Assembly (NCBI RefSeq): GCF_030408575.1 | Contig: NZ_CP047047.1 | Coordinates: 2,163,275-2,227,274, forward strand | DNA from: Corynebacterium auris | GTDB lineage: Bacteria; Actinomycetota; Actinomycetes; Mycobacteriales; Mycobacteriaceae | Direction of reading: 5' to 3' | Length of the DNA stretch: 64,000 bases | Shown: positions 1 to 7,990 of the stretch, one piece after another | How the letters are laid out: each line of letters opens with the position of its first letter | How positions within the stretch are numbered: the stretch's first letter is position 1 | The notes under the pieces: model-generated | The model's database searches: none | What the model was told of the DNA's origin: nothing | The model's input: only the letters and a program-made list of their open reading frames with translations | Translations under genes and position numbers: made by a program

Positions 1-26
1 CCAAGACCGACGCCCCGCGCAAAAAC

Positions 27-50
27 TATGCAATGCATACCCGGCGCCCG
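27..50. repeat. Palindromic repeat, left copy of a direct pair
   Basis: The core TATGCAATGCATA (27-39) is two 6-bp arms around a single A. It is followed by CCC and GGCGCCC. A near-identical copy lies at 6234-6257 in the same orientation, with one extra C. Eleven further copies of the core form the tandem array at 39066-39521. The pair brackets the lower-GC block 110-6233. Confidence 0.75.
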
Positions 51-109
51 CACCACCCTGCGGGTCATGGGCCAATCGCACGGGGTAGACATTCACGATG
101 CCCGCGTCA

Positions 110-2269
110 TCAAACGGCCACGGGTGTGGGCTCTGGACGTCGGGGGTCATCGGCTTCACCTCCCCCCAACTCCGTCGTGGTAGTGGAGGTACCACCCCAC
201 ACGCTCGGCCCGATCAGCGTCAAGATCGACGGCAGCAGCAGTGGACGGACGATCAGCGCGTCCATCGCGACGGCCATGGCCAAGCCCAGACCGATCTCGC
301 GCACAATGCTGATTTCCGCGACCATGAACGAGAGGAATACTCCGATCATGATGATCGCCGCGAAGATCACCAACCGTGACGTCTTGGCGATTCCCAACGC
401 AATGGCACGACGGTGGGCCGCACCGTTAACGAATTCTTCTTTCATGCGGGAGGCCATGAGGACCATGTAGTCCATCGATAGGCCAAAGACGATTGCGAAG
501 ATAACGATCGGGGTGACCGAGTTGATGGAATCACCCGTCACGGCTTTCCATATAAAGGACAACAGTCCCATCGCCGCAGAGACCACCAGTCCGTTGAGGA
601 CAACCGCGAGGACGGGCAGGCGCCACGAGCGGAATGCCCAGCCCAGCAGGGCCAACGAGATGAGCACCACGGCTGCGATGATCCAGGGAATGGAGCTTTC
701 GACCAAGCGGTCGAAATCGTCCCCCTGGGCGGTGGCTCCCGAGACGTAGACATCAGCCTGGTCGCCTGTGAGATCTTTAATATCTCGGATCATCTCGTGG
801 GCGTCATCAGAATCCGGCAGTCCCGTCGAGGTGACGAGCACGCGAGAGTAATTCACTGACTGTTGCGATCCCGATAGTGGGTAGGGGGAGAGCTTTTCCT
901 CTGGCGTCCCCGGGACAAGCACCTGATCGACGTTGCTGACGCCACCAAGTTGGTCGGCGAATGCTGTGGCTTTCGCCTGCACGTCTTCAGCTGATTCGCC
1001 TGGTGCCCCTTCGAAGGTCACGCTCGTGGGGAACAAGGTGCGGGCATCGAGTTCGGACTGGATCGCTTCGATGCCCTCACGGGAATCCTTGCCCTCTGGG
1101 AGGATCGACACGCTGGCGACTGGGACCTGCAGCTTGATTCCCGCCAACGGTGCGGCACATACGAGCAGTGGCACGACGACCGAGAAAACCACGATGGCTG
1201 GTTTGGTCAGTGCTGTGCGGAGCATCGGTGAATCTTTTTCCTCCTCGATAACCAGCGCGTCGTGGAAGCCCGGCAGTTTGCCGAAGAAGAGTCGGTCGCC
1301 GAGCACGGTGATGATGGCCGGCACCAGGGTGGACAGAGCAAGCAGTGCAATCGTCGTCACAATGATCCCTGCCAACGCAATAGAAGAAAAGACCATATTC
1401 CGAGCGATAAACAGGGCGCACAAGGCGGCGATGACGCTCAGGCCGCCAAAGCGGATGGCATGCCCCGCGGTATGCGTCGCCAGGCGCAATGCCTCCGGTG
1501 TGTCCACCCCAGCGTGGATGTTCTCTTTGTAACGAGCAGTGAGGAAGAGACAATAGTCCACGCTCACGGCCAAGCCGATCAATGATGCACCCGTGACGTA
1601 CATGTTCGACACATCCATGAACTGAGCCAAGACCGTCCCGGCACCTTGTGTTCCCGCCAGGCAGATGCCTGCCGTGATCAGCGTGACCGCGGTTGGACCG
1701 ACGGCGCGGTAGATGAACAGCAGCACGAGGATGAGCAGCGGGAAGGCGATCATTTCCGCGTGCAGGGCATCTTGCTGGGACTGAATATTCAGGTCATAGT
1801 CCAGTGCCGCGGCGCCCGTAACGTGACTGTCTACCGCGGTGCCGTCGACAGCCTCGGCGACTTTGTCACGGAGTGTGGGCACCATGTTCTGTGTCGTCGT
1901 GTTGTCGGCGTCGAAGCCGACTTGGACGATCTGCGTCTGCCCGGAGTCAGAGCCGAGCTGCGCGACTTGTCGTCCATCCGTCACATACTCAACGTGTGGC
2001 AGCTCGTGGATGGCAGTTTCCACGGCATCCAGTGTTGAAGAATCAACGGTCTCGTCGGAGGTGAGCACGACGGAGAGTTCATTGTCGGCATCACCGAAGG
2101 CCTCGCGGTTGACGTCTTGGCCGGCGAACGATTGACCGTGTTGGTCATTGAAGCCGCCGGCTTTGACGGAGTCGTTAAGGTGCCATGCGCCGACCGCGCT
2201 GAGGACGAACACTACTGCCCACAGGAGAATCACGAGCTTGGCGTGACGCTGAACAAACGTAAGAATCAT
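110..2269 (-). CDS. MMPL/RND-family lipid or drug exporter
   Basis: A 719-residue inner-membrane protein of the MMPL (mycobacterial membrane protein large) branch of the RND superfamily. One N-terminal membrane helix (residues about 12-32) is followed by a periplasmic domain, a five-helix bundle from about residue 175, a second periplasmic domain and a second five-helix bundle. This is the duplicated RND layout, and the family uses proton motive force to move lipids or drugs. It is the last gene of a minus-strand cluster ribB-acyltransferase-MMPL, with only 3 bases between the acyltransferase stop and this ATG, so co-transcription is likely. The linked acyltransferase suggests a lipid substrate, but that is inference. 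Base composition is clearly lower in GC than the second MMPL gene at 34029-36332, so this is a distinct, probably acquired, paralogue. Confidence 0.85.
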   Translation of the reverse strand: MILTFVQRHAKLVILLWAVVFVLSAVGAWHLNDSVKAGGFNDQHGQSFAGQDVNREAFGDADNELSVVLTSDETVDSSTLDAVETAIHELPHVEYVTDGRQVAQLGSDSGQTQIVQVGFDADNTTTQNMVPTLRDKVAEAVDGTAVDSHVTGAAALDYDLNIQSQQDALHAEMIAFPLLILVLLFIYRAVGPTAVTLITAGICLAGTQGAGTVLAQFMDVSNMYVTGASLIGLAVSVDYCLFLTARYKENIHAGVDTPEALRLATHTAGHAIRFGGLSVIAALCALFIARNMVFSSIALAGIIVTTIALLALSTLVPAIITVLGDRLFFGKLPGFHDALVIEEEKDSPMLRTALTKPAIVVFSVVVPLLVCAAPLAGIKLQVPVASVSILPEGKDSREGIEAIQSELDARTLFPTSVTFEGAPGESAEDVQAKATAFADQLGGVSNVDQVLVPGTPEEKLSPYPLSGSQQSVNYSRVLVTSTGLPDSDDAHEMIRDIKDLTGDQADVYVSGATAQGDDFDRLVESSIPWIIAAVVLISLALLGWAFRSWRLPVLAVVLNGLVVSAAMGLLSFIWKAVTGDSINSVTPIVIFAIVFGLSMDYMVLMASRMKEEFVNGAAHRRAIALGIAKTSRLVIFAAIIMIGVFLSFMVAEISIVREIGLGLAMAVAMDALIVRPLLLPSILTLIGPSVWGGTSTTTTELGGGEADDPRRPEPTPVAV

Positions 2270-2272
2270 GAG

Positions 2273-3517
2273 TTATGGCCTCCCGTGTGCTGCGCCGGTG
2301 AGCTGGGCTACGGCACGAGAGATCTTCTCTTTGCGCGCGACTCCTCGGGGGTCAGAAGCATCAATGTTGTGTAGTGCGTGCTCGTAGGCGTCGACGGCGC
2401 CGGAGGTGTCACCGGCGGCAGCCAGAGACTCCCCAAGCCCCACATAGGCCTGTGATGTCATTTGCCCTTCGCGGGCGACGGCACGCTTGAAGTGCGTGCT
2501 CGCTTTGCCTGTGCCGCCTCCCATCCATTGCGGCAGGACCAGAGAGCTACGACCAGCGAGGTAGGCCGCGAAGTCGTAGGACGAATGCAGGTCGGAAAGT
2601 CGATCGGCTTTTTGATTCACGACAGCGGCACGCACCATCGTGCCCACGGGAGTCAGTGAGTTTAAGGCGCGGAAGCCGTCGATGCGTGTTTTCTGTACCT
2701 GCAAGTCCAAGCGCCGTCGGGACGTTTTATCTGCAATTCTCAGCAGAAGCTGAATCCGGGAGACGACCTCGGCGGGCAGGTTTCCGTCCACCGTGAGGTT
2801 CTCAGCCACCATGGTGTGGGAGAGCGTAACCATCCCGTCGAGCGCCTGGCCGGAATCTTTCGCGGTGATGTGACTGGAGCGGTACTTCAGACCAGAGATC
2901 TTGTCGAAAGCGTCATCGCGCATGGCGCGCGCTCGGGCACGTTCATCACCACTGGTCGGCACCGTCAACGGTTGACCAATCGCGACAGAGAACAACCGGC
3001 GGCGGGGAATGGACGCACCCTTCGGAAGCACCTCGGCTAGGCCGGTCATCCCGACGGGAATGACGGGCGTCTTGTTGGCCAATGCCATCCGGAACGCTCC
3101 GGACTTAAACGGGAGGAGCCCCTCTCCCGTGTTGCGGGTGCCTTCGGGGTAGAGAACGAGCGTGTCGTCACGATCCAGGACGTCGCGGGCACGTTGGAAG
3201 ATTTCTTCGCTGGGCGCGTTGCGATCCACGGGGTAGCAGTCCATGGATTCGTGCCAGACGCGCGACAAGAAGGTGTCGAAGGCTTCCGCCTTTGTCGGGA
3301 ACCAGACGCGGCCGGGGCGAACAGACTCGGCGAGGGTTTTCATCACGAAGTGGTCCATGTAGGACGAGTGGTTGGCGACGAGGATGACCGGTCCTGTGCG
3401 CGGGATATTCTCTAGTCCTTCGACATAACCGACGTGTCGGAGGACGAGGTCGTGGATGCGAGGGGTCGATATTTTGCGGATGTATTGCCCGATGCGGGTG
3501 GTGTTGTGGTTGACCAT
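2273..3517 (-). CDS. PlsC-type 1-acylglycerol-3-phosphate acyltransferase with C-terminal TPR-like region
   Basis: 414 residues from the ATG at 3517. An ORF extending to 3667 only overlaps ribB in another frame. The N-terminal half has the PlsC/LPLAT blocks: NHSSYMD (HX4D catalytic type), a substrate-binding block around YPVDRN, and YPEGTR with the following GAF. It should acylate a lysophosphatidate or related glycerolipid at the inner membrane. The C-terminal part (about residues 300-410) is not catalytic. It includes a helix-rich stretch with TPR-like spacing (AYVGLGESLAAAGDTSGAV, then DAYEHAL), unusual for this family. ribB stops 8 bases upstream and the MMPL gene starts 3 bases downstream, so the three form one transcription unit. 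The phospholipid-versus-other-acceptor question is open. Confidence 0.82.
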   Translation of the reverse strand: MVNHNTTRIGQYIRKISTPRIHDLVLRHVGYVEGLENIPRTGPVILVANHSSYMDHFVMKTLAESVRPGRVWFPTKAEAFDTFLSRVWHESMDCYPVDRNAPSEEIFQRARDVLDRDDTLVLYPEGTRNTGEGLLPFKSGAFRMALANKTPVIPVGMTGLAEVLPKGASIPRRRLFSVAIGQPLTVPTSGDERARARAMRDDAFDKISGLKYRSSHITAKDSGQALDGMVTLSHTMVAENLTVDGNLPAEVVSRIQLLLRIADKTSRRRLDLQVQKTRIDGFRALNSLTPVGTMVRAAVVNQKADRLSDLHSSYDFAAYLAGRSSLVLPQWMGGGTGKASTHFKRAVAREGQMTSQAYVGLGESLAAAGDTSGAVDAYEHALHNIDASDPRGVARKEKISRAVAQLTGAAHGRP

Positions 3518-3525
3518 GGTGGCAC

Positions 3526-4278
3526 TTACTTCGCGCTCGTCAGGGGGGTGGCCAGTGGGGAGCCGTCGGGACGTTGGGTGATCGCGACACCGGCGGCGAC
3601 CTGTTCTTGTCGGTAGGTGCGCAAGAGTTCGATGGTGGATAGCGCGATGCTGCGTTCGGCGCACCATTCCACGAGCTGTGGGAGGCGCAGCATTTCGCCG
3701 TCGTCGCCGATGATTTCGACGATGGCTCCCACGGGAGCGAATCCAGCCATGGCGGCGAGGTCACTGCCTGCTTCGGTGTGGCCGATGCGGGTGAGCACGC
3801 CGCCCTCGCGTGCCATGAGTGGGAAGACGTGGCCGGGGCGGTGGAAGTTGCTGGCTACTCCCCCGGAGGCCAACAGGTTGATCGTTGCGGCGCGGTCGGA
3901 GGCGGAAATGCCAGTGGTGATGCCGAAGTCGGCGGTGGCATCGCAAGAGACGGTAAAGGAGGTGCCGAAGTCGTCTTCGTTGCGTTCGACCATGGGAGCG
4001 AGGTTGAGGGTGCGGGCATGCTCAGCGGTCATGGGAACGCACAGCAGTCCCTTGCCTTGGGAGATCATGAAGTTGACAGCCTCGGGAGTGATCGCTTCGG
4101 CGGCCATGATGAGGTCGCCTTCGTTTTCTCGATCTTCATCGTCGACGAGAACGACCATCTTGCCGGTGGCAATATCCGCGACGATGTCTTCAATGGGAGC
4201 CAGATGGGTTTCTGCATCGAGGCGAGCGGTGGTCTTGGTGTCGTTGGTCTGTGGAATGTCGGTCAGCGTGCGGGTCAT
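3526..4278 (-). CDS. ribB: 3,4-dihydroxy-2-butanone-4-phosphate synthase (RibB)
   Basis: A 250-residue stand-alone DHBP synthase. It converts ribulose 5-phosphate into 3,4-dihydroxy-2-butanone 4-phosphate plus formate, one of the two precursor branches of riboflavin. Family signatures are the acidic loop VDDEDRENEGDL near residue 42, CVPMT near 80, the GHV-type histidine in NFHRPGHVFPL, and RIGHTEAGSDLAAMAG. There is no C-terminal GTP cyclohydrolase II domain, so this is RibB and not RibBA. It is unusual to find ribB outside a rib operon and instead leading a unit with an acyltransferase and an MMPL exporter. I see no FMN-riboswitch consensus upstream. Base composition matches the low-GC block, so it may be an extra acquired copy. 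Confidence 0.93.
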   Translation of the reverse strand: MTRTLTDIPQTNDTKTTARLDAETHLAPIEDIVADIATGKMVVLVDDEDRENEGDLIMAAEAITPEAVNFMISQGKGLLCVPMTAEHARTLNLAPMVERNEDDFGTSFTVSCDATADFGITTGISASDRAATINLLASGGVASNFHRPGHVFPLMAREGGVLTRIGHTEAGSDLAAMAGFAPVGAIVEIIGDDGEMLRLPQLVEWCAERSIALSTIELLRTYRQEQVAAGVAITQRPDGSPLATPLTSAK

Positions 4279-4304
4279 GGTCAGATCCTTTCAAAAAATA
4301 CCCG

Positions 4305-4328
4305 TGACGCAACATCGATGTTGTGTCA
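4305..4328. promoter_or_regulatory. 24-bp near-perfect palindrome, candidate MarR operator
   Basis: The site between the divergent ribB and SRPBCC-marR genes reads as inverted arms TGAC-CAACATC / GATGTTG-GTCA, with one mismatched pair. It sits 27 bases upstream of the ribB start and about 140 bases before the SRPBCC start. MarR dimers bind such palindromes, and a marR gene lies in the divergent unit. The assignment is inference. Confidence 0.5.
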
Positions 4329-4466
4329 TTGGTATTTGTACTCCAGGCCGCAAATGCTCTCCACGCGAACGGTAAATTACCCAAAATTGGGGGTAGTTTT
4401 TTATATAACGCCAGCGCAATCAGTAAGCACTCGCTTTTTACTGGGCGATCGCCTAACATTCATGCT

Positions 4467-4892
4467 ATGTCATTAAAGACGCAGAATTCCGCGGTTATTA
4501 CTCTTGAGCATGATCCGTCTATGATTAGAAAAATCCTGCTCGACATCAGCAATCTCTCCACATGGAACCCTGCCTTCAGCAATATCGGGCCAGAAGATTC
4601 CGACGGTGCGCATTCCGTGACCGTCCGTAGCCTCCTGAAAGGAAAGTTAACCTACACGCAACCCTCCCCTGACGTCATCACGTTTCATATCGAGATCCCG
4701 GGCCTCACCGAAGAATCCACCTTCACCCTCACCCCAGATCCTCGCGGCACGACGGTCGCCCACACCATCAACCAGCACGGTGTCCTCACCGCCATCATCG
4801 GTGACCACGAAGCCTCGCTCGTCCCCCACAAGCGCCTGACCCGCCTCGCCCAGACCCTCAACAACTCCTCCCCACACGACATCCCCTCATGA
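4467..4892 (+). CDS. SRPBCC-family protein (polyketide cyclase/dehydrase-like)
   Basis: 141 residues from the ATG at 4467. An upstream extension in the same frame has no homology-like content. The fold signature is that of the SRPBCC/START-like superfamily: an N-terminal strand plus helix (ITLEHDPSMIRKILLDISN), a WNP motif, alternating hydrophobic strands, and a long C-terminal helix ending in LTRLAQTL. Members bind hydrophobic ligands, and many sit beside MarR or ArsR regulators. Its stop overlaps the next gene in an ATGA junction, so the two are translationally coupled. The ligand is unknown. A role in sensing or modifying a lipophilic compound exported by the divergent MMPL unit is plausible but inferred. 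Confidence 0.7.
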   Translation: MSLKTQNSAVITLEHDPSMIRKILLDISNLSTWNPAFSNIGPEDSDGAHSVTVRSLLKGKLTYTQPSPDVITFHIEIPGLTEESTFTLTPDPRGTTVAHTINQHGVLTAIIGDHEASLVPHKRLTRLAQTLNNSSPHDIPS

Positions 4893-5380
4893 ACAAGACC
4901 ATTGCCGACCACCCTGAAGAGTTCCGCTACCTGATCCTCGCCCTCCAACGGCAAGGAAACCGACAACTCAACAATCTCTTTGCACAGCTGGACCTGACCA
5001 ATTCCCAAGCCGAAGCCATCGAAGTCATCGGCACCTACGGCCCGATGAGCACTCGAGAAGTCGGCGATTACCTCGTCTGCGAATCCGGCAGTCCCAGTCG
5101 CCTGCTCACCACTCTCGCATCCAAAGGGCTGACAATGACCTCCCAGTCCACCACAGATAAACGGGCAACCCTCCACGCTCTCACGCCGGCCGGTCGTGAA
5201 ATGGTTGCCGCGATCACCAATCTCAAGAAGAACTTCGACGACAGTATCGGTGATGCCCTCACCCATGCGCTCAGCGCTCACCCGGAGGACATCCTCACCC
5301 AACTGACCTGTCTACTGACTGACCCCTCCCTAACCGCAGCCATGAAGAAGCGCTACCCACACCTGTTCGACAAGCTCTAG
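4889..5380 (+). CDS. MarR-family winged-helix transcriptional regulator
   Basis: 163 residues. The central winged helix-turn-helix is visible: LTNSQAEAIEVIGTYGPMSTREVGDYL, then a recognition-helix region CESGSPSRLLTTLASKGL, then the wing STTDKRATLHALTPAGR. The DKR in the wing is the typical MarR DxR contact. N- and C-terminal helices form the dimer interface. The start overlaps the SRPBCC stop (ATGA). It likely controls its own operon and the divergent ribB-plsC-MMPL unit through the palindrome at 4305-4328. The ligand is unknown. An IS3 remnant follows 48 bases after the stop. Confidence 0.85.
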   Translation: MNKTIADHPEEFRYLILALQRQGNRQLNNLFAQLDLTNSQAEAIEVIGTYGPMSTREVGDYLVCESGSPSRLLTTLASKGLTMTSQSTTDKRATLHALTPAGREMVAAITNLKKNFDDSIGDALTHALSAHPEDILTQLTCLLTDPSLTAAMKKRYPHLFDKL

Positions 5381-5428
5381 GTTCCAATCCCATCGCGACC
5401 GGATCGAATCAACACTCGCATCCAGTAC

Positions 5429-6233
<805 letters not shown>

Positions 6234-6257
6234 TATGCAATGCATACCCCGGCGCCC
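6234..6257. repeat. Palindromic repeat, right copy of a direct pair
   Basis: TATGCAATGCATA (6234-6246) is followed by CCCC and GGCGCCC. It is in the same orientation as the copy at 27-50 and lies immediately 3' of the acyltransferase stop codon. It marks the junction between the IS remnant and GC-rich core DNA. Confidence 0.75.
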
Positions 6258-7303
6258 TACCGCCCCACTGTCTCTTGGCCGCGCGGCGTGCCCGTCGCGA
6301 GTGCGCGGCGCAGCCACCGCGCTCCCGGCACTTCGATCCACTCGTAGGAGACGTAGGCCACCGCGATACTGAACGCTGCGGTGAACGCGAGCACCGGGAG
6401 GAAGTACCCGCTGAAAAGCGGCACGCCGAGGACGGGGAACGCGAAAGAGAGGACGGCCACGTGCCAGAGGAAGATGGAGTAGGACCAGCGGCCGAGGCGG
6501 GTCATGAGGGGTGAGGCCAGGGGGGCGTCGTCACGCGGCCCGAGGGCGAAGGGCACGACGAGGACGGCGGCGAAGCAGGCGCCGAGGAGGATGCGGAGGT
6601 TGAACTCCGCGGGGGTGGGGTGCTCGAGGCCAGGGGGGCCGGCGACCCCACCGAGCCAGGCGATGGGCAGGAAAAGGAGGACGACGGGCCAGCGCGGCCA
6701 CCGCCAGCGCACCCCGGCGCGCTCGAGTTCGGCGGCGGCGAGGCCCACCGCGAACCACGAAACGTAGGACGGCGGCCAGATTTGCATGTTGACCCAGTCC
6801 ACGGAGTCGATGAGCCACGGCCAGGCGAAGGAGAGCGGCACCGCCACCGCGAGCGCGGCCCAGCGCCCGCGCGTGCCGAGGGCGAGGTACGCCGGAAGGA
6901 CGAGGTAGAAGGCCACTTCGACGCACAGCGACCACATCTGCGTCAGGCCCGCGATGAGAGCGTCGGGCACGTAGATCTGCACGAGGAAGAGGTTGGCCAG
7001 GAAGGTGGGCACGCTCAGGTTCGTCAGCTCGGGCAAGGTGAGCGCGACCACGACGACGCAGACCACGTAGGCGGGGGCGAGGCGCGCGAGGCGGCGCTGG
7101 TAGTAGCCGGGCCGGTGCCCGCCGCGCGCGAGGAGGAACGCCGAAAGCGCGAAAAACACCGCGACGAAGTAGTCGAAGCGTTCGAGGATGCGCGATTCGG
7201 TGGCGGTCTGGAAGGCCACGTGCGTGGTCAGGACCCCGAGGGCGGCGACGGCGCGCAGGCCCTCGAGTTCGGGCAGTAGGTTATTGTTTCTGATGTGTTC
7301 ATT
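6257..7303 (-). CDS. Acyltransferase 3 family membrane protein (OafA/YrhL-like), candidate TMM acetyltransferase
   Basis: A multi-spanning membrane O-acyltransferase of about 340 residues. Family features are LEGLRAVAALGVLTTHVAF with its catalytic-type histidine, FFALSAFLLARG, the YYQRRLARLAPAYVV block, and about ten hydrophobic helices to the C-terminus. In C. glutamicum an acyltransferase of this family (TmaT, which acetylates trehalose monomycolate before MmpL export) occupies this position in the cluster, so TmaT is my leading candidate by context. Start problem: no ATG/GTG/TTG exists in frame just before NNNLLPELEGLRAV. An ATG at 7302 is one base out of frame (reads MNTSETI). A one-base indel, a sequence error or a rare start is possible, so the 5' end given is approximate. 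The 5' end also overlaps the divergent DUF3068 start. Confidence 0.75.
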   Translation of the reverse strand, partial: NEHIRNNNLLPELEGLRAVAALGVLTTHVAFQTATESRILERFDYFVAVFFALSAFLLARGGHRPGYYQRRLARLAPAYVVCVVVVALTLPELTNLSVPTFLANLFLVQIYVPDALIAGLTQMWSLCVEVAFYLVLPAYLALGTRGRWAALAVAVPLSFAWPWLIDSVDWVNMQIWPPSYVSWFAVGLAAAELERAGVRWRWPRWPVVLLFLPIAWLGGVAGPPGLEHPTPAEFNLRILLGACFAAVLVVPFALGPRDDAPLASPLMTRLGRWSYSIFLWHVAVLSFAFPVLGVPLFSGYFLPVLAFTAAFSIAVAYVSYEWIEVPGARWLRRALATGTPRGQETVGR

Positions 7304-7990
7304 GTAGGAGTCAGACGCCTGCGCATCGCCGCGGCCATCCTCCTCGCCTGCCTGGCCTTGAACCTGCTCACCCCCGCAATTGTCGCCGTGCAGCGCACCC
7401 TGCCGCGCCCGGCAACGTTCGCAGCCACCTACGACGGGCCCGTGCCCTACTCGGTGGAGGCCAGCTTCTCGCGGGGCGCGGCGCGCGACGAGGTGAACAT
7501 CGAGGCACGCCTGCTTATCGACGACACCGAGCACCGCGACTCCTACACCGCCCGCGCCGATACCGCCCTACCCGTCGACGACCGGCAGGGCCTGACCTAC
7601 GCCTTCCCCTTCGCGCCGGAAAAGCGCAGCTACCCGTACTCGGACCCCTTCGCCGAGCGCGCCGTGCCGCTCGATTACCTCGGGCCCGGCAACGTGGCCG
7701 GGTTGGAGACCTACAAGTACCGGGCCGAGGTGGCGCAGGGGGATTACCGGGCGGAGCGGATCTTTGACCTGGAGCGGCGGACCGGGCGCGTGCTCGACGA
7801 GACGTGGACCGCCTCCGGCGGGCCCGCCGAGGGGTTTTTCCGCCTCTCGGAACAGACGCGCCGGGGGGCCATCGATACGGCGCGCGGCGACGTGCTCGTG
7901 CTGCGCGCACTCGAGGTGCTGGGGTGGGTCACGCGCGCCGTCGCGGTGCTCACCCTCGCGTGGCTGGCGGTTGCCGTTGCGCGCCGCTAG
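7295..7990 (+). CDS. DUF3068 (porin PorA family-like) envelope protein
   Basis: 231 residues from a GTG at 7295. An N-terminal membrane anchor (about residues 11-32, LRIAAAILLACLALNLLTPA) is followed by a soluble extracytoplasmic domain with repeated strand-like segments, and one C-terminal helix (about 208-230) ending in RR. Two terminal anchors around an outside domain is the DUF3068 layout found in the mycolate clusters of Mycobacteriales, where databases often label it porin PorA family. No enzymatic motif is visible. It diverges from the acyltransferase gene with no room for a classical promoter between them and overlaps the next membrane-protein gene by about 20 bases, so the + strand pair is probably one unit. 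Confidence 0.7.
   Translation: MFIVGVRRLRIAAAILLACLALNLLTPAIVAVQRTLPRPATFAATYDGPVPYSVEASFSRGAARDEVNIEARLLIDDTEHRDSYTARADTALPVDDRQGLTYAFPFAPEKRSYPYSDPFAERAVPLDYLGPGNVAGLETYKYRAEVAQGDYRAERIFDLERRTGRVLDETWTASGGPAEGFFRLSEQTRRGAIDTARGDVLVLRALEVLGWVTRAVAVLTLAWLAVAVARR

Noticed and set aside
4279..4466. FMN riboswitch upstream of ribB
   Set aside because: The conserved RFN sequence blocks are not present; only the palindrome at 4305-4328 is seen.
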